DNA from: Silene conica
Lineage: Eukaryota; Streptophyta; Magnoliopsida; Caryophyllales; Caryophyllaceae
Length of the DNA stretch: 64,000 bases
NCBI GenBank assembly: GCA_029255685.2
Contig: CM055312.2
Location: 54,718,202 to 54,782,201 of the forward strand
Direction of reading: 5' to 3'
Numbering within the stretch: position 1 is the first letter of the stretch; every line of letters begins with the position of its first letter. The notes beneath the pieces are model-generated. The model was not told where the DNA came from, did no database searches, and saw nothing but the letters and a program-made list of their open reading frames with translations. The position numbers and the translations under genes were made by a program. Of the stretch, positions 9,769 through 21,536 are shown piece by piece.

Positions 9769-10361
9769 CACTCGCGTCTGTTTCCTGTTTCGTCTTTCTT
9801 TGTTGACTATAATACCCTACAATGAGACTGAACGGAGACTTGTAGGATGTTAGTAATGACCTACCCAAGATTGAGAGATACGGGAAGGGCATTGGTTTAC
9901 ACCTTAAGACGGCTAGGTTACTCAAGACTGAAAGGTATATGACCTAGGATTTAGGAATCACCCTTATTGTTGACACCCAATAATTGTGAGACCTAGGAAC
10001 TAATAGCATAGGCCGAAAGGAGCTATTAGGTACCATAGACCGAAAGGATATGTTACACCCCTTACGCGACTGCAATACATGTTGACCTTAGGATTTATAT
10101 TACCTTAGCTATTTATTACCCAAACATCCTAGCATCTCTTTTAATATAGTTTTTATCTCATCTTTATTTTCTTGTTTTATTTTTATCTTTGCCTTAGACT
10201 TAGTATACAATCAATCAATCCCCCAAAAATTGTTACTTTAGACATTAACATCAAACAATAAACATTCCCCACCTCCTTGTGGTTCGACCCTGACTTTCAC
10301 TATCTATTGTTAAAGTTAGGATTATAAATTTTATCTTTGACACCCTCAACGACGGGCATCA

Positions 10362-11833
10362 ACCAACATAATCGTGCATGCAATTTAGTATGATAAAAGA
10401 TTGTAGCTACCGTGCACATACATTCCAACCATTCAGGGTCCATCACATGCCGAATACTTGCAAAGTTTGGATAAGTAAGGCTATGGGCAAGAAGAGGCAA
10501 AACAATATGGTAATGAGAGGGAAAGTAGCCAAGCTAGCATCCTAATTAATCAAACCGTATAAAACATCCACTTCTAACTCATTGAATTAAGCTCAAATGC
10601 CTTTGTGATTAGGCAACCAACTCGCAGATCCAAAATAAAACTCCTCATAAGATATGGATTGCAACATAGGAGAAAAATTAAAAAAATAATTTCTTTTTTT
10701 TTCTTTTCTTCTTTTTCGGCAATTTTTTTTCAATTCTTCCTCTATTTTTTTTTTTTGTTGTTTTTTTTTTTTACCAACTTCGTACAATAAGAAACGAGCC
10801 AAAACTGATGTAAAGAAACGAATACCACTAAAACTACTAAACAAGCTCAGCACAAGGTAGGCTTAGTTTATGGATTGTAGCTAAAGGGTCAACTGGCAAT
10901 TTTTGGCTAAAGTGAAGTTAATGGGTAAATTGAATAGGAAGGATTTTGCAAGCATTCTCCGAACATGTAATACCGTCCACATACCCGAATGTATATAGGC
11001 AATTAGTAATCAAAAATCATACTTGTGCAAATTAATGTTACACGACATGCAGGGAGTAACTACTCACAATCCTAAAAAAAACGGTCATGAATGACACCAG
11101 TTAAAAGCTCTAAACCTTGGAAAGATATTGTAGTTTACTAAAGTCTCAGGTCCAGTCTATTTGTTCAGTAGTGTTCTGGTGAAGCGACAACTCATGCATA
11201 CTGCTTATGTAAAAGCCAAAGGTTATGTCAGGTTCGAAGAGACAAAATATGAAGGTTCCGACTCAGCTTCTAATGCAGACAAGATGGAAGCATAAACCAC
11301 CTCCCCAAACCAACCGATGTAATGTCCTCATTGTGCAAGGTGAAAAAGAGAAGATGAGATGGGAACTTACATGATTGAACAGCGACCTCCCCAACCCGAA
11401 CGAGAAAGTGAGGTTTGAAAGAGGTGAGAGCAGAATTTCTTTCGGCAGCAGTGCATCATTCGATCGTGTTGAGAAAGTATTCGATCGAGTAGTCGATCGT
11501 TCGATCGAATTTGGTTGTTGCTTGATCGATCATTCCTCAGCTGCAGGTTACTCGATCGAACATTGTTCAGGGACGAATCGTTTGATCGAGTATTTTTTAC
11601 ACTCGATCGAGTAGATATGTTACTTGAACGAGGCTTTTTGTCTGCGGACCTGCTAAGGATATTAAAACAGCAGTAGAAGAAAATAGAAAAAACTCTCCAA
11701 AACAGTCTTGAACAGTACAAAAACAGAAAATTGTCCGAAATGGAAATAAAACATGAAAAACCGGGTTGTCTCCCGGGAAGCGCTAGTTTAACAGGTCCCG
11801 CACGACCTTCTATTCACTAGGTGTCAACTCTCC
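10362..11833 (-). other. Element B 3' non-coding region
   Basis: No coding sequence is seen. It contains a T-rich tract (about 10680-10775), the conserved block shared with A, C and D (about 11030-11085), and a motif B array at 11460-11612. Confidence 0.7.
11460..11612 (-). repeat. Motif B array downstream of pol
   Basis: Cores of TCGATCGA or TTGATCGA start at about 11460, 11481, 11501, 11522, 11552, 11582 and 11603, with an extra one at 11493. The main spacings are 21, 20, 21, 30, 30 and 21 bp. Confidence 0.85.
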
Positions 11834-12949
11834 TCAATGTCGAAGAATAGCACTTCGACCAAAATTCCCAACCTTCTCCGTTCCGTGATAGCGCTTCACT
11901 TGATGACCGTTGACCTTAAACTTTGACCCCTGCGAGTCTTCCAACTCGACGGAACCAAATTTGGTGACTCCCACTACTGTGTATGGCCCCGTCCACCGCG
12001 ATTTCAGCTTGCCTGGGAAAAGTCTCAGGCGGGAATTGAAGAGCAACACCTTTTGTCCCACGTGGAATTCCCGTGGTAGAATGCGCTTGTCATGCCATCT
12101 TTTTTACTTTTCCTTGTAAATTCGCGAACTTTCATAAGCTTTTAAGCGAAATTCTTCAAGCTCATCAATCTGCAAAAGACGGTTCTCACCACAACGGTCA
12201 GCATCATAATTAAGTTGGCGTATTGCCCACCATGCCTTATGCTTTAGCTCGACAGGTAAATGACACGCCTTTCCATACACTAGACGATATGGTGAGGCAC
12301 CAATTGGTGTTTTAAAAGCTGTTCTATAGGCCCACAAGGTATCATCAAGTTTCTGACTCCAATCCTTACGAGACTTAGACACGAACTTAGCTAAAATCTC
12401 CTTAAGTTCCCTATAGGAGACCTCAACTTGACCACTGGTCTAAGGATGATAAGCCAAATCTCTACGATGCCGTACACCAAACTTAGTCAACATATGGGTC
12501 AGTGTCTGTTCATTACAGTGCATACCTCTATCGCTAATTACGACACGTGGGACTCCGAAACGAGGAAAGATGATCTTACGAAATAACTTAATAACAGTCT
12601 TGGCATCACAATTGGGCGTCGCGACAGCTTCGACCCATTTTGACACATAATCTACTGCAACTAAGATATACCGGTTACCTTGACTTGTAGGGAACTGTCC
12701 TTGGTAGTCAATACCCCAGACATCAAAGAGTTCAACTTCTAAAATGCCATCCTGGGGCATCTCATGACGCTTAGAAAGGTTACCTGATCGCTGGCATTCG
12801 TCACACCTGGAAAGAAAAGCTCTAGTGTCAACAAACAGGGTGGGCTAATAGAAACCTGATTGAAGTACCTTAGTCACGGTCCGTGATGGACCGTGATGAC
12901 CACCATAATGTGAAGAATGACACCCTTCCAGGATTGTTTTGGTCTCCCA
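11834..12949 (-). pseudogene. Element B integrase, broken
   Basis: Minus-strand translations show, in order, a zinc-binding region with CDECQRSGN, the catalytic core (DVWGIDYQGQFP, ISDRGMHCNE), [20 protein letters not shown] and a C-terminal segment (GPYTVVGVTKFGSVELED). In-frame stops fall at 12440-12442 (TAG) and 12845-12847 (TAG), with another break near 12103. Both TAG codons stand where the family has Gln or Trp, which fits C-to-T changes. Integrase inserts element cDNA into the genome; this copy cannot encode it. Confidence 0.88.
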
Positions 12950-14882
12950 TTATGGAATACATCGTCGGTAGAGACCGTCTGCGCATTCTTTGAATAGGTA
13001 GGGCTCGTCCCAGAAATAATGTCGGGCATCATGTAAGAACTTCTTGCGTTGCTGGTAAGTTAGGCCTTTAGGCATTTCCTTGCCAGCTGCAAAATTAGCA
13101 TAATCTGCAAACCACGGTTCAACCTTATCGTTAGTCTGATCAATAATAGCACAAAGGGAGAAAAGAGAATCGTCACCAAAAGAATCATTGATGGGTAAAG
13201 TATCCTCCCCTTCTCGATAAGTCAAACGTGATAGATGATCGGCCACGACATTCTCAACGCCTTTTTTGTCCTTTATTTCTAGATCAAATTCCTGAAGTAG
13301 GAGTATCCACTGTAGTAATCTGGGCTTTGCTTCGTTCTTTCCCAAGAGATGCTTCAGGGCTGCATGATCTGTAAAAACAATGACTTTAGAACCAAGGAGA
13401 TATGAGCGAAATTTGTCAAGAGCAAAAATTACAGCCAAAAGTTCTTTCTCAGTGGTGGCATATTTCACTTGAGCCTCATCCAAAGTTCGGCTCACGTAAT
13501 AAATGGTACTCAAAGCTTTCTCCTTTCGCTGTCCCAAAACCGCTCCCAATGCATAATCGCTGGCGTCGCACATGATCTCGAAGGGCAACTCCCAATTAGG
13601 GGGTTGAATGATCGGTGCAGACACCAAGGCCTATTTCAAGGTCTGAAAAGCTGAGAGACAATCGTCAGTAAAAACAAAGGAGGGCATCTTTCAAAAGCAA
13701 CTGTGTAAGTAGTTTAGCTATCTTTGAGAAGTCCTTGATGAACTGGCGATAAAACCCGGCATGACCAAGGAAACTTCTCACACCCTTAACATTGACTGGG
13801 GGTGGTAGATGCTTAATCAATTGCACCATTGCCTTATCACCCTCTATGCCTCGGTTGGAAACTAAGTGACCAAGGACTACACCCTCATTGACCATAAAAT
13901 GGCATTTCTCCCAGTTCAGAACCAAATTCACCTCTATGCAGCGCTGCAAAATCTTATCGAGGTTAGTCAGACCATCATTAAAACTGTTACCATAGACACT
14001 GAAGTCATCCATAAAGACCTCCATAATTGACTCTATATCCTCAGAAAATATCCCCATCATGCACCTTTGAAAGGTAGCACGGGCATTACATAGCCCAAAA
14101 GGCATTCTGCGATAAGCAAAAACACCATTGGGGCAAGTAAAGGTAGTCTTTTCCTGATCCTCGGGATGAATCGGGATCTGGAAAAAACCGGAGTATCCGT
14201 CTAAGTAATAGAAAAATTCATGTGACGCTAATCTTTCAATCATTTGGTCGATAAAGGGAAGAGAGAAATGGTCTTTCTTAGTAGCCGAGTTCAGCTGGCG
14301 ATAATCTACGCACATTCGCCAGCCGGTTACCAAGCGAGTGGGTATTAACTCATTTTTCTCATTCTTTACAACGGTAGTACCTCTTTTCTTAGGTATTACT
14401 TGAAACGGACTTACCCACTTGGAATTCCCTACAGAATAGATGATACCTGCATCCAACAATTTCATCACCTCGGTCATGACCGCTTCCTCCATCTTCGGGT
14501 TTAGCTTACGCTGTCCTTGTCTACACGACTTATGGCCTTCTTCCAGCTCGATCCTGTGCATGCACACATCAGGGCTGATGCCCTTGATGTCATCCAAAGA
14601 ATATCCCATGGCCTTCCTGTTTCGTTTAAGAACGGTTAGTAAGGCAGTTAACTGAACATCTTCCAGTTTATTGCTAACAATAACTGGAAATTGCTCAGTG
14701 TCATCAAGGAAAACATAACTAAGATGAGATGTAAGTGGCTTACGCTCAGGAACCTTTGCCTCAAGAGAGCACAAGGTACTTACCAGTGACCCTACCTCTC
14801 TCCTTTCACCCTTGGTCAACCTACCTGGAGTGAGAGGATTTGGCTCTGAATCGTTACCAATGCCTGTGTACATACTCTGCAT
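12950..14882 (-). pseudogene. Element B reverse transcriptase and RNase H
   Basis: The RT segment (14882-13665) has RMCVDYRQLNSATKKDHF, LDGYSGFFQIPIHPEDQEKT, MPFGLCNARATFQRCM and the catalytic FMDDFSVYG. RNase H (13627-12950) has [38 protein letters not shown] and [12 protein letters not shown]. The two are separated by a frameshift near 13650, and a TAA stop lies at 12950-12952. RT and RNase H are Ty3/Athila-like. The spacer 14883-15128 joins it to the protease and holds no recognised domain. Confidence 0.9.
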
Positions 14883-15128
14883 ATTTGCTTACAGATTCAG
14901 TGCTGACGACGGTGCCTCGATTAGAGAATCTGTCCAAGTCTTGCTGCTAAAATGCTCAAAAATATCAACAGCATAACATGTATCTGCAATCATAACCCTG
15001 GAAAGTGTCTTAGCCAAACTAAAAGAGGCTATGTCATCCCCTAACGATAAGGTCAAACGTCCCTGTCTAACATCTATGACTGCCCTAGCAGTGCATAAGA
15101 AGGGTCTACCTAAGATGATCGGTGTGCG

Positions 15129-17030
15129 GTGTCTTCAGCTATGTCTAGCACAATAAAGTCTACTGGGATGAAGAACTTACCTACTCTGACAGGTACATCC
15201 TCTAAGATACCTAAAGGTGTCTTAATTGACCTATCTGCCATTTATAGGGTAATGTTAGTTTCCTTCAAGCGACCTAGGTTAAGTTTACGACAAACAGAAA
15301 AAGGCATAATACTGACGCTAGCCCCAAGATCACATAGGGCTTTATCTATGGTTCCATTACCTATGGCACATGTGATGGAAAAACTCCTGGGGTCTTCCTG
15401 CTTAGGGGGAGAATTACTAAGAATAAAACTGCTTGACTCGGTTATAAAAGCAACAGTGGCAACCTCCTCAAGTTCCTTCTTACGCGATAGAATGTCTTTC
15501 ATGAATTTGACGTAAGGAGGAATTTGGGTGATTACCTCAGCAAAAGGAATTGATACCTGGATGTTTTTTATCATCTCAATGAACTTACTGAATAGCTTCT
15601 CGAGCTTTGCGTCCTTTAGTCTTCCGGGATATGGATTTTTTATCATAGGAACGGCATTTCCAGCTTTCGTTTTCTCCGTAACAGGTCGTGGTACCCCCAC
15701 AGCATGGCCTTCTTTATCAGAGGCGAATTCACTCGATCGAGTTAGGCTTCCACTCGATCGAGTGATTTCTTCGTCAAAGTTACTCGATCGAGGCTGTATT
15801 ATGCTCGATCGTAAGCCTTCCAAACCAGGTTCAGTCGATCGAGTAAGGTCATCACTCGATCGAGCATCTGCCAGTGCGAATTCATTCGATCGAGTCAATT
15901 CTGGAGCTCGATCGAGGAGATTCCCGTTCGATCGCGTCATTCGAGCAGTTTGTTGATTTTCTGAGGACTGCTCTTCGTTCAGCTCACTGGGCACAGCTTC
16001 CAATTCAGCCTCTTGGTTATTATAAGGGCACCCGCTCCTCAAACTTACGACGCCTTCCCTTTCTTCCTAAAAAATTAGTGAATCAGTCGGTTCATGTTGA
16101 ATTCCCCAACCAGTTTCACTTTCTTGATTAACCGGCCGTCTATCTTCCGTGAAAGCAACGATCTTTGCTTTCTCAAACTCGGCATACATCTCAGAAAAAG
16201 AGCCACCCACCCTAAATTGTTTGTAGGCTAGCACCCTTGCTGAATCAGCTAAGCATGTGACAGGGTTGTGCCCTTTTTCGCCGCACCTACCACACGTATC
16301 CTCCTCTTCAAGGTGAACTCGGTTCACCTCACTAACCGTACCGCTTTCACAAACAACTTTCATCTCTGGTTCTTCCCGTGGATTTCCGTATTGGGCCTCA
16401 TGTGTGGCTATGTTATCAATCAACTGTCACCCTTTGTCATACGCCACATTCACCAAAAATCGACCTTCAGCGGCCGAATCTAGCAATGCCCTTTTTGAGT
16501 AGGACAACCCATTGTAGAATTTTCTACATAAGAACCATCGTTCAAAACCATGATGTGGAATTGAACGGACCAACTTTTTAAATCTTCCTCATACGGCATT
16601 CAAGTCTTCGGTATCCTTTTGGGTGAAGTCGATTATTTGTGCCCTTAGCGCGTTAGCTTTCTGAGGGGGAAAGTACTTTCGGTAGAAGGTTAGTGCCAAA
16701 GAATTCCAATCCGTTATCCCAGAACTCTCCTTATCTAGATCCCTCCACCAATCCTTTTCATCCTCGGTCAAGGAAAAAGGGAAGAGGAATTCCTTGACCC
16801 TTTCGTGCGTGACACCAGGAGCTAGTGGCACCGTGGAACAATATATAGTCGGTGAACGTCTCAAGGTGCTTTGCTGGATCCTCATTTACCTCTCCTTTGA
16901 ACACATTCCGTTCTATCAGTTGATAGAACAAAGGGTGGATTGAAAAAGTACCCTCACTTACAGTAGGAAGCAGAGATACGGTGGGTAGTGATTGAACATT
17001 CGGATCAGAATGGCTTGCAATGGTAGGCAT
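15129..17030 (-). pseudogene. Element B gag and protease, broken
   Basis: Gag begins near 17030 (MPTIASHSDPNVQ) and shows the core KDWWRDLDKESSGITDWNS, which is clearly related to element A gag. A frameshift near 16800 and TGA stops at 16589-16591 and near 16425 break it. The knuckle CGRCGEKGHNPVTC lies at about 16255-16300. A further frameshift near 16050 leads to a segment rich in TRSS/TRSN repeats (motif B) and then the protease motif ALCDLGASVSIMP at about 15305-15345. The product would be the capsid-like polyprotein and its protease. It cannot be made intact from this copy. Confidence 0.88.
15731..15937 (-). repeat. Motif B array inside gag coding sequence
   Basis: Nine sites of the ACTCGATCGAGT type have TCGATCGA cores near 15733, 15754, 15784, 15805, 15835, 15856, 15886, 15908 and 15928. 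Spacings are 21, 30, 21, 30, 21, 30, 22 and 20 bp. In the gag frame most read Thr-Arg-Ser-(Ser/Asn), while one reads Leu-Asp-Arg in a different frame register. That suggests the DNA word rather than the peptide is conserved. Confidence 0.9.
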
Positions 17031-17173
17031 TTTAGATAGAAAAATGTGAACCTCTCTGGTGCAAAGTACCTGAAAATACTCACAGCACTAGAGAAAATTA
17101 TGAGAACAGCCTCAAGGAATTGCTTCCCTGAGGCTAAAACAAACTTAAAAAGAACAAATAAAATTACACTGTC

Positions 17174-17191
17174 TCCCCAGCAACGGCGCCA
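17174..17191 (-). promoter_or_regulatory. Primer binding site of element B (tRNA-Asp type)
   Basis: The plus strand reads TCCCCAGCAACGGCGCCA, one base different from the site of element C. It matches the 3' end of plant tRNA-Asp including CCA, the primer known for Athila elements. It lies 5 bases from the LTR edge. Confidence 0.88.
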
Positions 17192-17196
17192 AAATT

Positions 17197-18525
17197 TGAC
17201 ACGGCTGTCGCAACCCTATCAAAAATAAACCAACTGGTCCCAAACTAATGTAGTAGAGGCAGTCGGGTATCAAATCAACAGGGAGAAGAGAATTCTAAAA
17301 GTTCTTATAAGCTTGCTAAGTAACCAAATTGGGGGTGTTTGTAATTTATCTATAGTCTAAGGTTTTAATAGAAAAGAAACTAAAACAGAGAACCAAGAGA
17401 TTAAACAAAGAAGAGAAAAGACTAGGATCTTCGGTTCACTATGGCTTAGGGCGAAATGAGGAAGTCGAGAACGTATTAAGGTCGGGAAAGGGGCAGTGAA
17501 AAGGTCCTTTCGGTCCGCTATTCGCCCTAGGATAAAACTAACAAACTTTCGCTCTAGTTAATCCATCCTAAAGTTCGTCGCAGGTCTACCTAATCCAATC
17601 TTTCGATCTAGGGTTAGGGAATCCACATGCTTGATTGGATGCGTCGACTCAAACAATCAAAAGCTATTAAATACGACGATTAAATGCAAACCCTAATCTA
17701 AAACATTCAAGACAACAATCAAATCTTAAGCCATAGTTCCCCTAAATCCTAGTGAGAGATTTAGCCAACCATTTTCATAATATTACTAAAGCAAATACAT
17801 AAAATAAGATTCAACATGATGAACAAGTAAGTAATGCAAAACATGAATCAAAGATTAAAGTAGGAAGAAGAATACCGTTACTACAAGATTGAAGGAAGAT
17901 GAACCAAAAGATTACTTGAGAATTAAATGTTAAAACTAAGTAAAAGAATTCTAGACAAAATGAGAAAAGTGTTTTTGTGAGATCTAGGTTACAAAAAGCT
18001 GCTTCTTTCTATCTGTCGAGTGATGATTTCTTTCTCCTCTTTATTTCCCTTTTATGCAAATTTCAGAAACCTTCGAACCCTGAAATTCCGCACCCTAGCT
18101 CGATCGAATAAGTGAGTTACTCGATCGAGCAGTTCCTTGCTCCTTCTCAATCGATCGAGTAATTGCCAGTACTCGATCGAGTGTCCTTCAGGTGGTCCTC
18201 GATGTCATCACAGGTGGTCTTCGATCGAGCTCCTTTCAACCAACAACCACTCGATCGAGTGGAATCGAAGGTCGATCGAGTGGATTACAGGATTTGGCGC
18301 GAGAGTTTCTTCTTCTGGGATTCCTGTTCTTTTCTTGATGTCTTGAAAAATGCTGATTTTGCTAAGATTTGAGAGCATTTCTTCTTCCCCTTCGTTATTT
18401 ACCTGAACTGAACACAAAGGCAACAAAGTAGACAATTCGGAGGAAAAAGGGTGCTAAAAGCTAAGATTTAAAGGACAAATACGTGCAAAATGGACCTAAA
18501 AAGTCTATATAAATTGCACGTATCA
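17197..18525 (-). repeat. 5' LTR of element B
   Basis: On the plus strand it runs from TGACACGG to ACGTATCA, so in sense it is TGATACGT...CCGTGTCA, with TG/CA ends. It is 1329 bp. The inner edge is fixed by the primer site. It carries a motif B array at 18098-18281. It is too diverged from the LTRs of A and C to be the same family. Confidence 0.85.
18098..18281 (-). repeat. Motif B array in LTR
   Basis: TCGATCGA cores start at about 18100, 18121, 18151, 18173, 18221, 18251 and 18272, with a decayed one near 18199. Spacings are 21, 30, 22, 26, 22, 30 and 21 bp, again a 21/30 pattern. Confidence 0.88.
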
Positions 18526-18672
18526 ATATACGTCAGTTTTTTGCAAGAACCGACGCAAATAACTTGGCTATAAGGCAAAATTGGAATCCCGCCAAAATTA
18601 ATTACCTTTTGCGTAAGTTTTGGTAGAACCGACGTAAATCACTTGACGCAATAGGGGATTTTTGTACTAGTG
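18526..18672 (-). mobile_element. CACTA (En/Spm-type) transposon end fragment
   Basis: Read on the minus strand from 18672 it begins CACTAGTACAAAAATCCC. Subterminal repeats related to GCGTCGGTTCT follow (minus-strand forms near 18628 and 18556). CACTA elements have CACTA ends and short subterminal repeats. Element B is inserted 147 bp inside this end. The rest of the transposon is off the window on the left. Confidence 0.75.
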
Positions 18673-18836
18673 CTTGTTTATATACAAGAGAAAGAATAGA
18701 CTATTTATGGTAAAGATATGTGCAATATTAAACATGGTAAAGAATCATTGTTTGTCCTTGATTTGTGGGATGTGGGAGCCGTTATGTTGATCTTGTGCAA
18801 CGGCTCTTTGGGAGTCTATTACCCCCCACAAGTTGG
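18673..18836 (-). repeat. Copia E 3' LTR fragment and polypurine tract
   Basis: Bases 18673-18821 match the LTR at 30107-30255 with a few differences, and the match ends at the CACTA end. Bases 18822-18836, read on the minus strand, are CCAACTTGTGGGGGG, a typical Copia polypurine tract directly before the LTR. Confidence 0.85.
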
Positions 18837-19985
18837 AGCGTGGATAGTTGACACACCCAACTTGGATAGGAGTTCTTCGAATGAAGCACGGCCGAGGGCT
18901 TTTGTCAAGATGTCTGCAAGTTGAGCTTTGGTATGATGTAGCTTGGAGCAATAACGTTCTTTTGTATCGTGTCGCGGATAAAATGACAATCAACTTCGAT
19001 GTGTTTGGTGCACTCGTGAAAAACTGGGTTACGAGCAATGTGGAGTGCCGAATTGTTATCACATCGAAGGAGTATCGGATGATGTTGAGGAATGCCGAGA
19101 GACTCAAGGAGAGCCTTAACCCATTTTAGTTCACAGACTGTAAAGGCCATAGCTCTATATTCTTATTCTGATGAAGAATGTGAAATGGTAGCTTGTTTCT
19201 TGGTTTTCCAAGAAATGGGTGATGACCCTAGATACACGAGATAGGCGGACAGAGACCTACGACTTATGGGGCATGCAGCATAATCCGCATCACAGTAAGC
19301 ATTGAGGCGTAAGTCACTGTTAGAGCAAAGTCGAATACCTTGTCCCGGACAGTTTTTCAAGTACCGTACCACTGTTAAAGTCGCATTCCAGTGATCGGTA
19401 GTAGGAGCATGCATAAAGTGTGCAAGAGTGTAGACCGAGTAAGTAAGGTCGGGTTGAGTGATGGTAAGATAAACGAGTCGGCCGACAAGTCGTCTGTAGG
19501 GCTGCGGGTCTTGTAGCAAATCGGCTTTAGAGGTAGCAAGATGATGATTTTGTTCCATGGGAGTGGAGGCGGGTTTTGTACCAGGGAGACCTGGTTCCGA
19601 TAATATGTCGAGTGCGTACTTTCTTTGGGAAATAAAGATGCCGAAATTGTTTCTTGCTATTTCGAGTCCGAGAAAGTATTTAAGGACTCCGAGGTCCTTC
19701 ATGTAAAAGCATTTGTTCAAGTATGTCTTGAATTTTGAGATAAATTGAGGATTGTCTCCACATATAACCAAATCATCAACGTAGACAAGTATGTGTACCT
19801 CGATATTGGGGGCAGAGATAGAGAATAAAGAATGATCAAGGGAGTTTTGTTTGAAACCATAATTGCGAAGGGCGGAAGCGAGATTGGCATACCAACATCG
19901 TGGTGCTTGTCGAAGACCATAAAGAGATTTGCGTAGGCGACAGACCTTCCCGTTAGTAGATGGACGGAAACTTGGGGGAGGTTTC
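18837..19985 (-). pseudogene. Copia E reverse transcriptase (C-terminal part) and RNase H
   Basis: The minus-strand reading resumes right after the element C insertion with PPSFRPSTNGKVCRLRKSLY. It contains KSLYGLRQAPRCW, the catalytic YVDD (VYVDDLVICGD) and the RNase H motifs YCDADYAACP and KHIEVDCHFIRD, with a frame break near 19155 and another near 18920. A diverged LADILTKALG follows in a shifted frame near 18900. This is the end of the Copia pol. Confidence 0.9.
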
Positions 19986-21518
19986 TGACACCCGTCGTTG
20001 AGGAGTGCCAAAGATAAGATTTATAAAACCTCGGCTTAAGACTAGATAACGTAAGTCAAGGGTCGAACCACAAGAAGGTAGGGAGTGTTTATTGTTTAAG
20101 GTCAATGTTTTAAGGTAACAAATTGAGGGTTTAATTGGTTGTCATTAAGTCTAGAAAAATAAAGATAAAACTAGAACAAGAAAATAAGAATGAGATAAAA
20201 CTTATAATAAAAAGGATGCTAGGATGTTCGGGTAATAAATAGCTATGATGGTGTAAATCCTAAGTCAACATGTATTGCAGTCGCGTAAGGGGTGTAACAT
20301 ATCCTTTCGGTCTATGGTACCTAATAGCTCCTTTCGGCCTATGCTATTAGTTCCTAGGTCTCACAAATATTGGGTGTCAACAATAAGGGTGATTCCTAAA
20401 TTCTAGGTCACGTACCTTTCAGTCTTAAGTAACCTAGCTGTCTTAAAACGTTAACCAATGCCCTTCCCGTATCTTTCAACCTTGGGTAAGTCATTACTAA
20501 TATCCTATAAGTCTCTTTTCAGTCTCATTGTAGGTTATTATGGTCGACGAAATAAAACAGAACTGAAAACATACGCAAGATGGTCGACCGACCAGCTACT
20601 CCGGTCGACCGACCAGTTAAGCTGGTCGACCGACCAAAGTCTGCTACAGGCAGAATCGGGTATTACACCATCTACGCATATTTACTCCCTACATCCTAAC
20701 ATATGCAATTAGCTACTCATAGATATGGAAATAACATTAATAATCATGGAATTCATAGTGAACATTAATTTAAACATGTGATGAACAATAAAGGCTTTGG
20801 GATTCTAAACTAAACCGGATGCGATAATTCTATGGAACAATAATGCATAAACTGAAATTAAGAGAATTACCGCAGAAGGAATTAGGGCAGAAAGACAAAC
20901 TTTATTGAGTCCCGTGGAAAGATTGATGAACAATGAATAAAACTAAAGAAACAGTATTGTGAGAATCGAAAACTAAAACTAAGGATTTGATGGAAAATAA
21001 GATTAAACTGTTGCTGTAAAACTAGGTAATTAATTTGATAATAAAACTTCATTCCTAAAGCTAATGACAGATTAGGCTTATATAGGAAAGACTAAGGTGA
21101 TTCCTCTTTGACCTAATGCGTTCACGGGCCTTTGCGATTATTCTGAAACTGCGCGCTGGTCGACCGATTGTCGGGCTTGGTGGACTTCTGACTTTAAGAT
21201 AGCAGGTCTCCTGGTCGACCGACCAGGGTAGGCAGTCAGTCGACCGGTTTTCCTGTGTATCGGCCTTGATTTCGTCTTAGTTTGACTTTGTGGTACTTGG
21301 TATGCGACTTGAGTTGACTTTTCCTCGTTCCTTGATTATGCAAAAATTCTGAGGGTAGAAGTTTGGTATAAAACCGTCTCTTTTCCGCATAATTCTGCAA
21401 AAGAGCATAAAAACACGAAAGTAGACAATTGTTGGAAAATAGAGGCTAAAACATAGTAGATGAGTGCTAAAATGCGTGTTAAAATAGATGTAAAACATCA
21501 TAAAATAGACACGCATCA
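19986..21518 (-). repeat. 3' LTR of element C
   Basis: 1533 bp. The plus strand runs from TGACACCCGTCG to GACACGCATCA. Motif A sites are at 20582, 20603 and 20624 (21-bp steps), at 21158, and at 21213 and 21234 (21 bp apart). A minus-strand TATA-like CTATATAAGCC lies near 21080. Confidence 0.95.
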
Positions 21519-21536
21519 AATTCCCCAAACCAAACC
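21519..21536 (-). promoter_or_regulatory. Polypurine tract of element C
   Basis: On the minus strand GGTTTGGTTTGGGGAATT directly precedes the LTR start TGATGCG. It matches the tract of element A. Confidence 0.88.

Larger units (their letters stand above)
4225..10361 (+). mobile_element. Athila-like Ty3/gypsy element A, right part; gag-protease only
   Basis: From left to right: gag-protease ORF, about 2 kb of non-coding 3' region, polypurine tract, 3' LTR (8715-10361). There is no reverse transcriptase, RNase H or integrase between the protease and the LTR, so this is a non-autonomous member of its family. Its LTR and 3' region are clearly related to element C, which is in the opposite orientation. 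The 5' LTR and the first part of gag lie left of the LINE, off the window. The right end abuts the 3' non-coding region of element B, so A inserted into B. Confidence 0.85.
8715..10361 (+). repeat. 3' LTR of element A
   Basis: The LTR begins TGATGCGTGTC and ends GACGGGCATCA. The start is fixed by the polypurine tract. Both ends match those of the element C LTRs (TGATGCGTGTC...GGGTGTCA in sense orientation). Length is 1647 bp. A motif A pair at 9159 and 9180 and a five-site array at 9669-9768 lie inside. Confidence 0.88.
10362..18525 (-). mobile_element. Athila-like Ty3/gypsy element B, minus strand, degenerate
   Basis: On the minus strand the order is 5' LTR (17197-18525), tRNA-Asp-type primer site, gag, protease, RT, RNase H, integrase, then a non-coding 3' region that stops where element A is inserted. 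The pol order (RT-RNase H-integrase) is Ty3-type. It carries several stops and frameshifts. The 3' LTR is off the window. The right flank 18526-18530 (ATATA) would be one copy of its 5-bp target duplication, but the partner is not visible. Confidence 0.88.
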
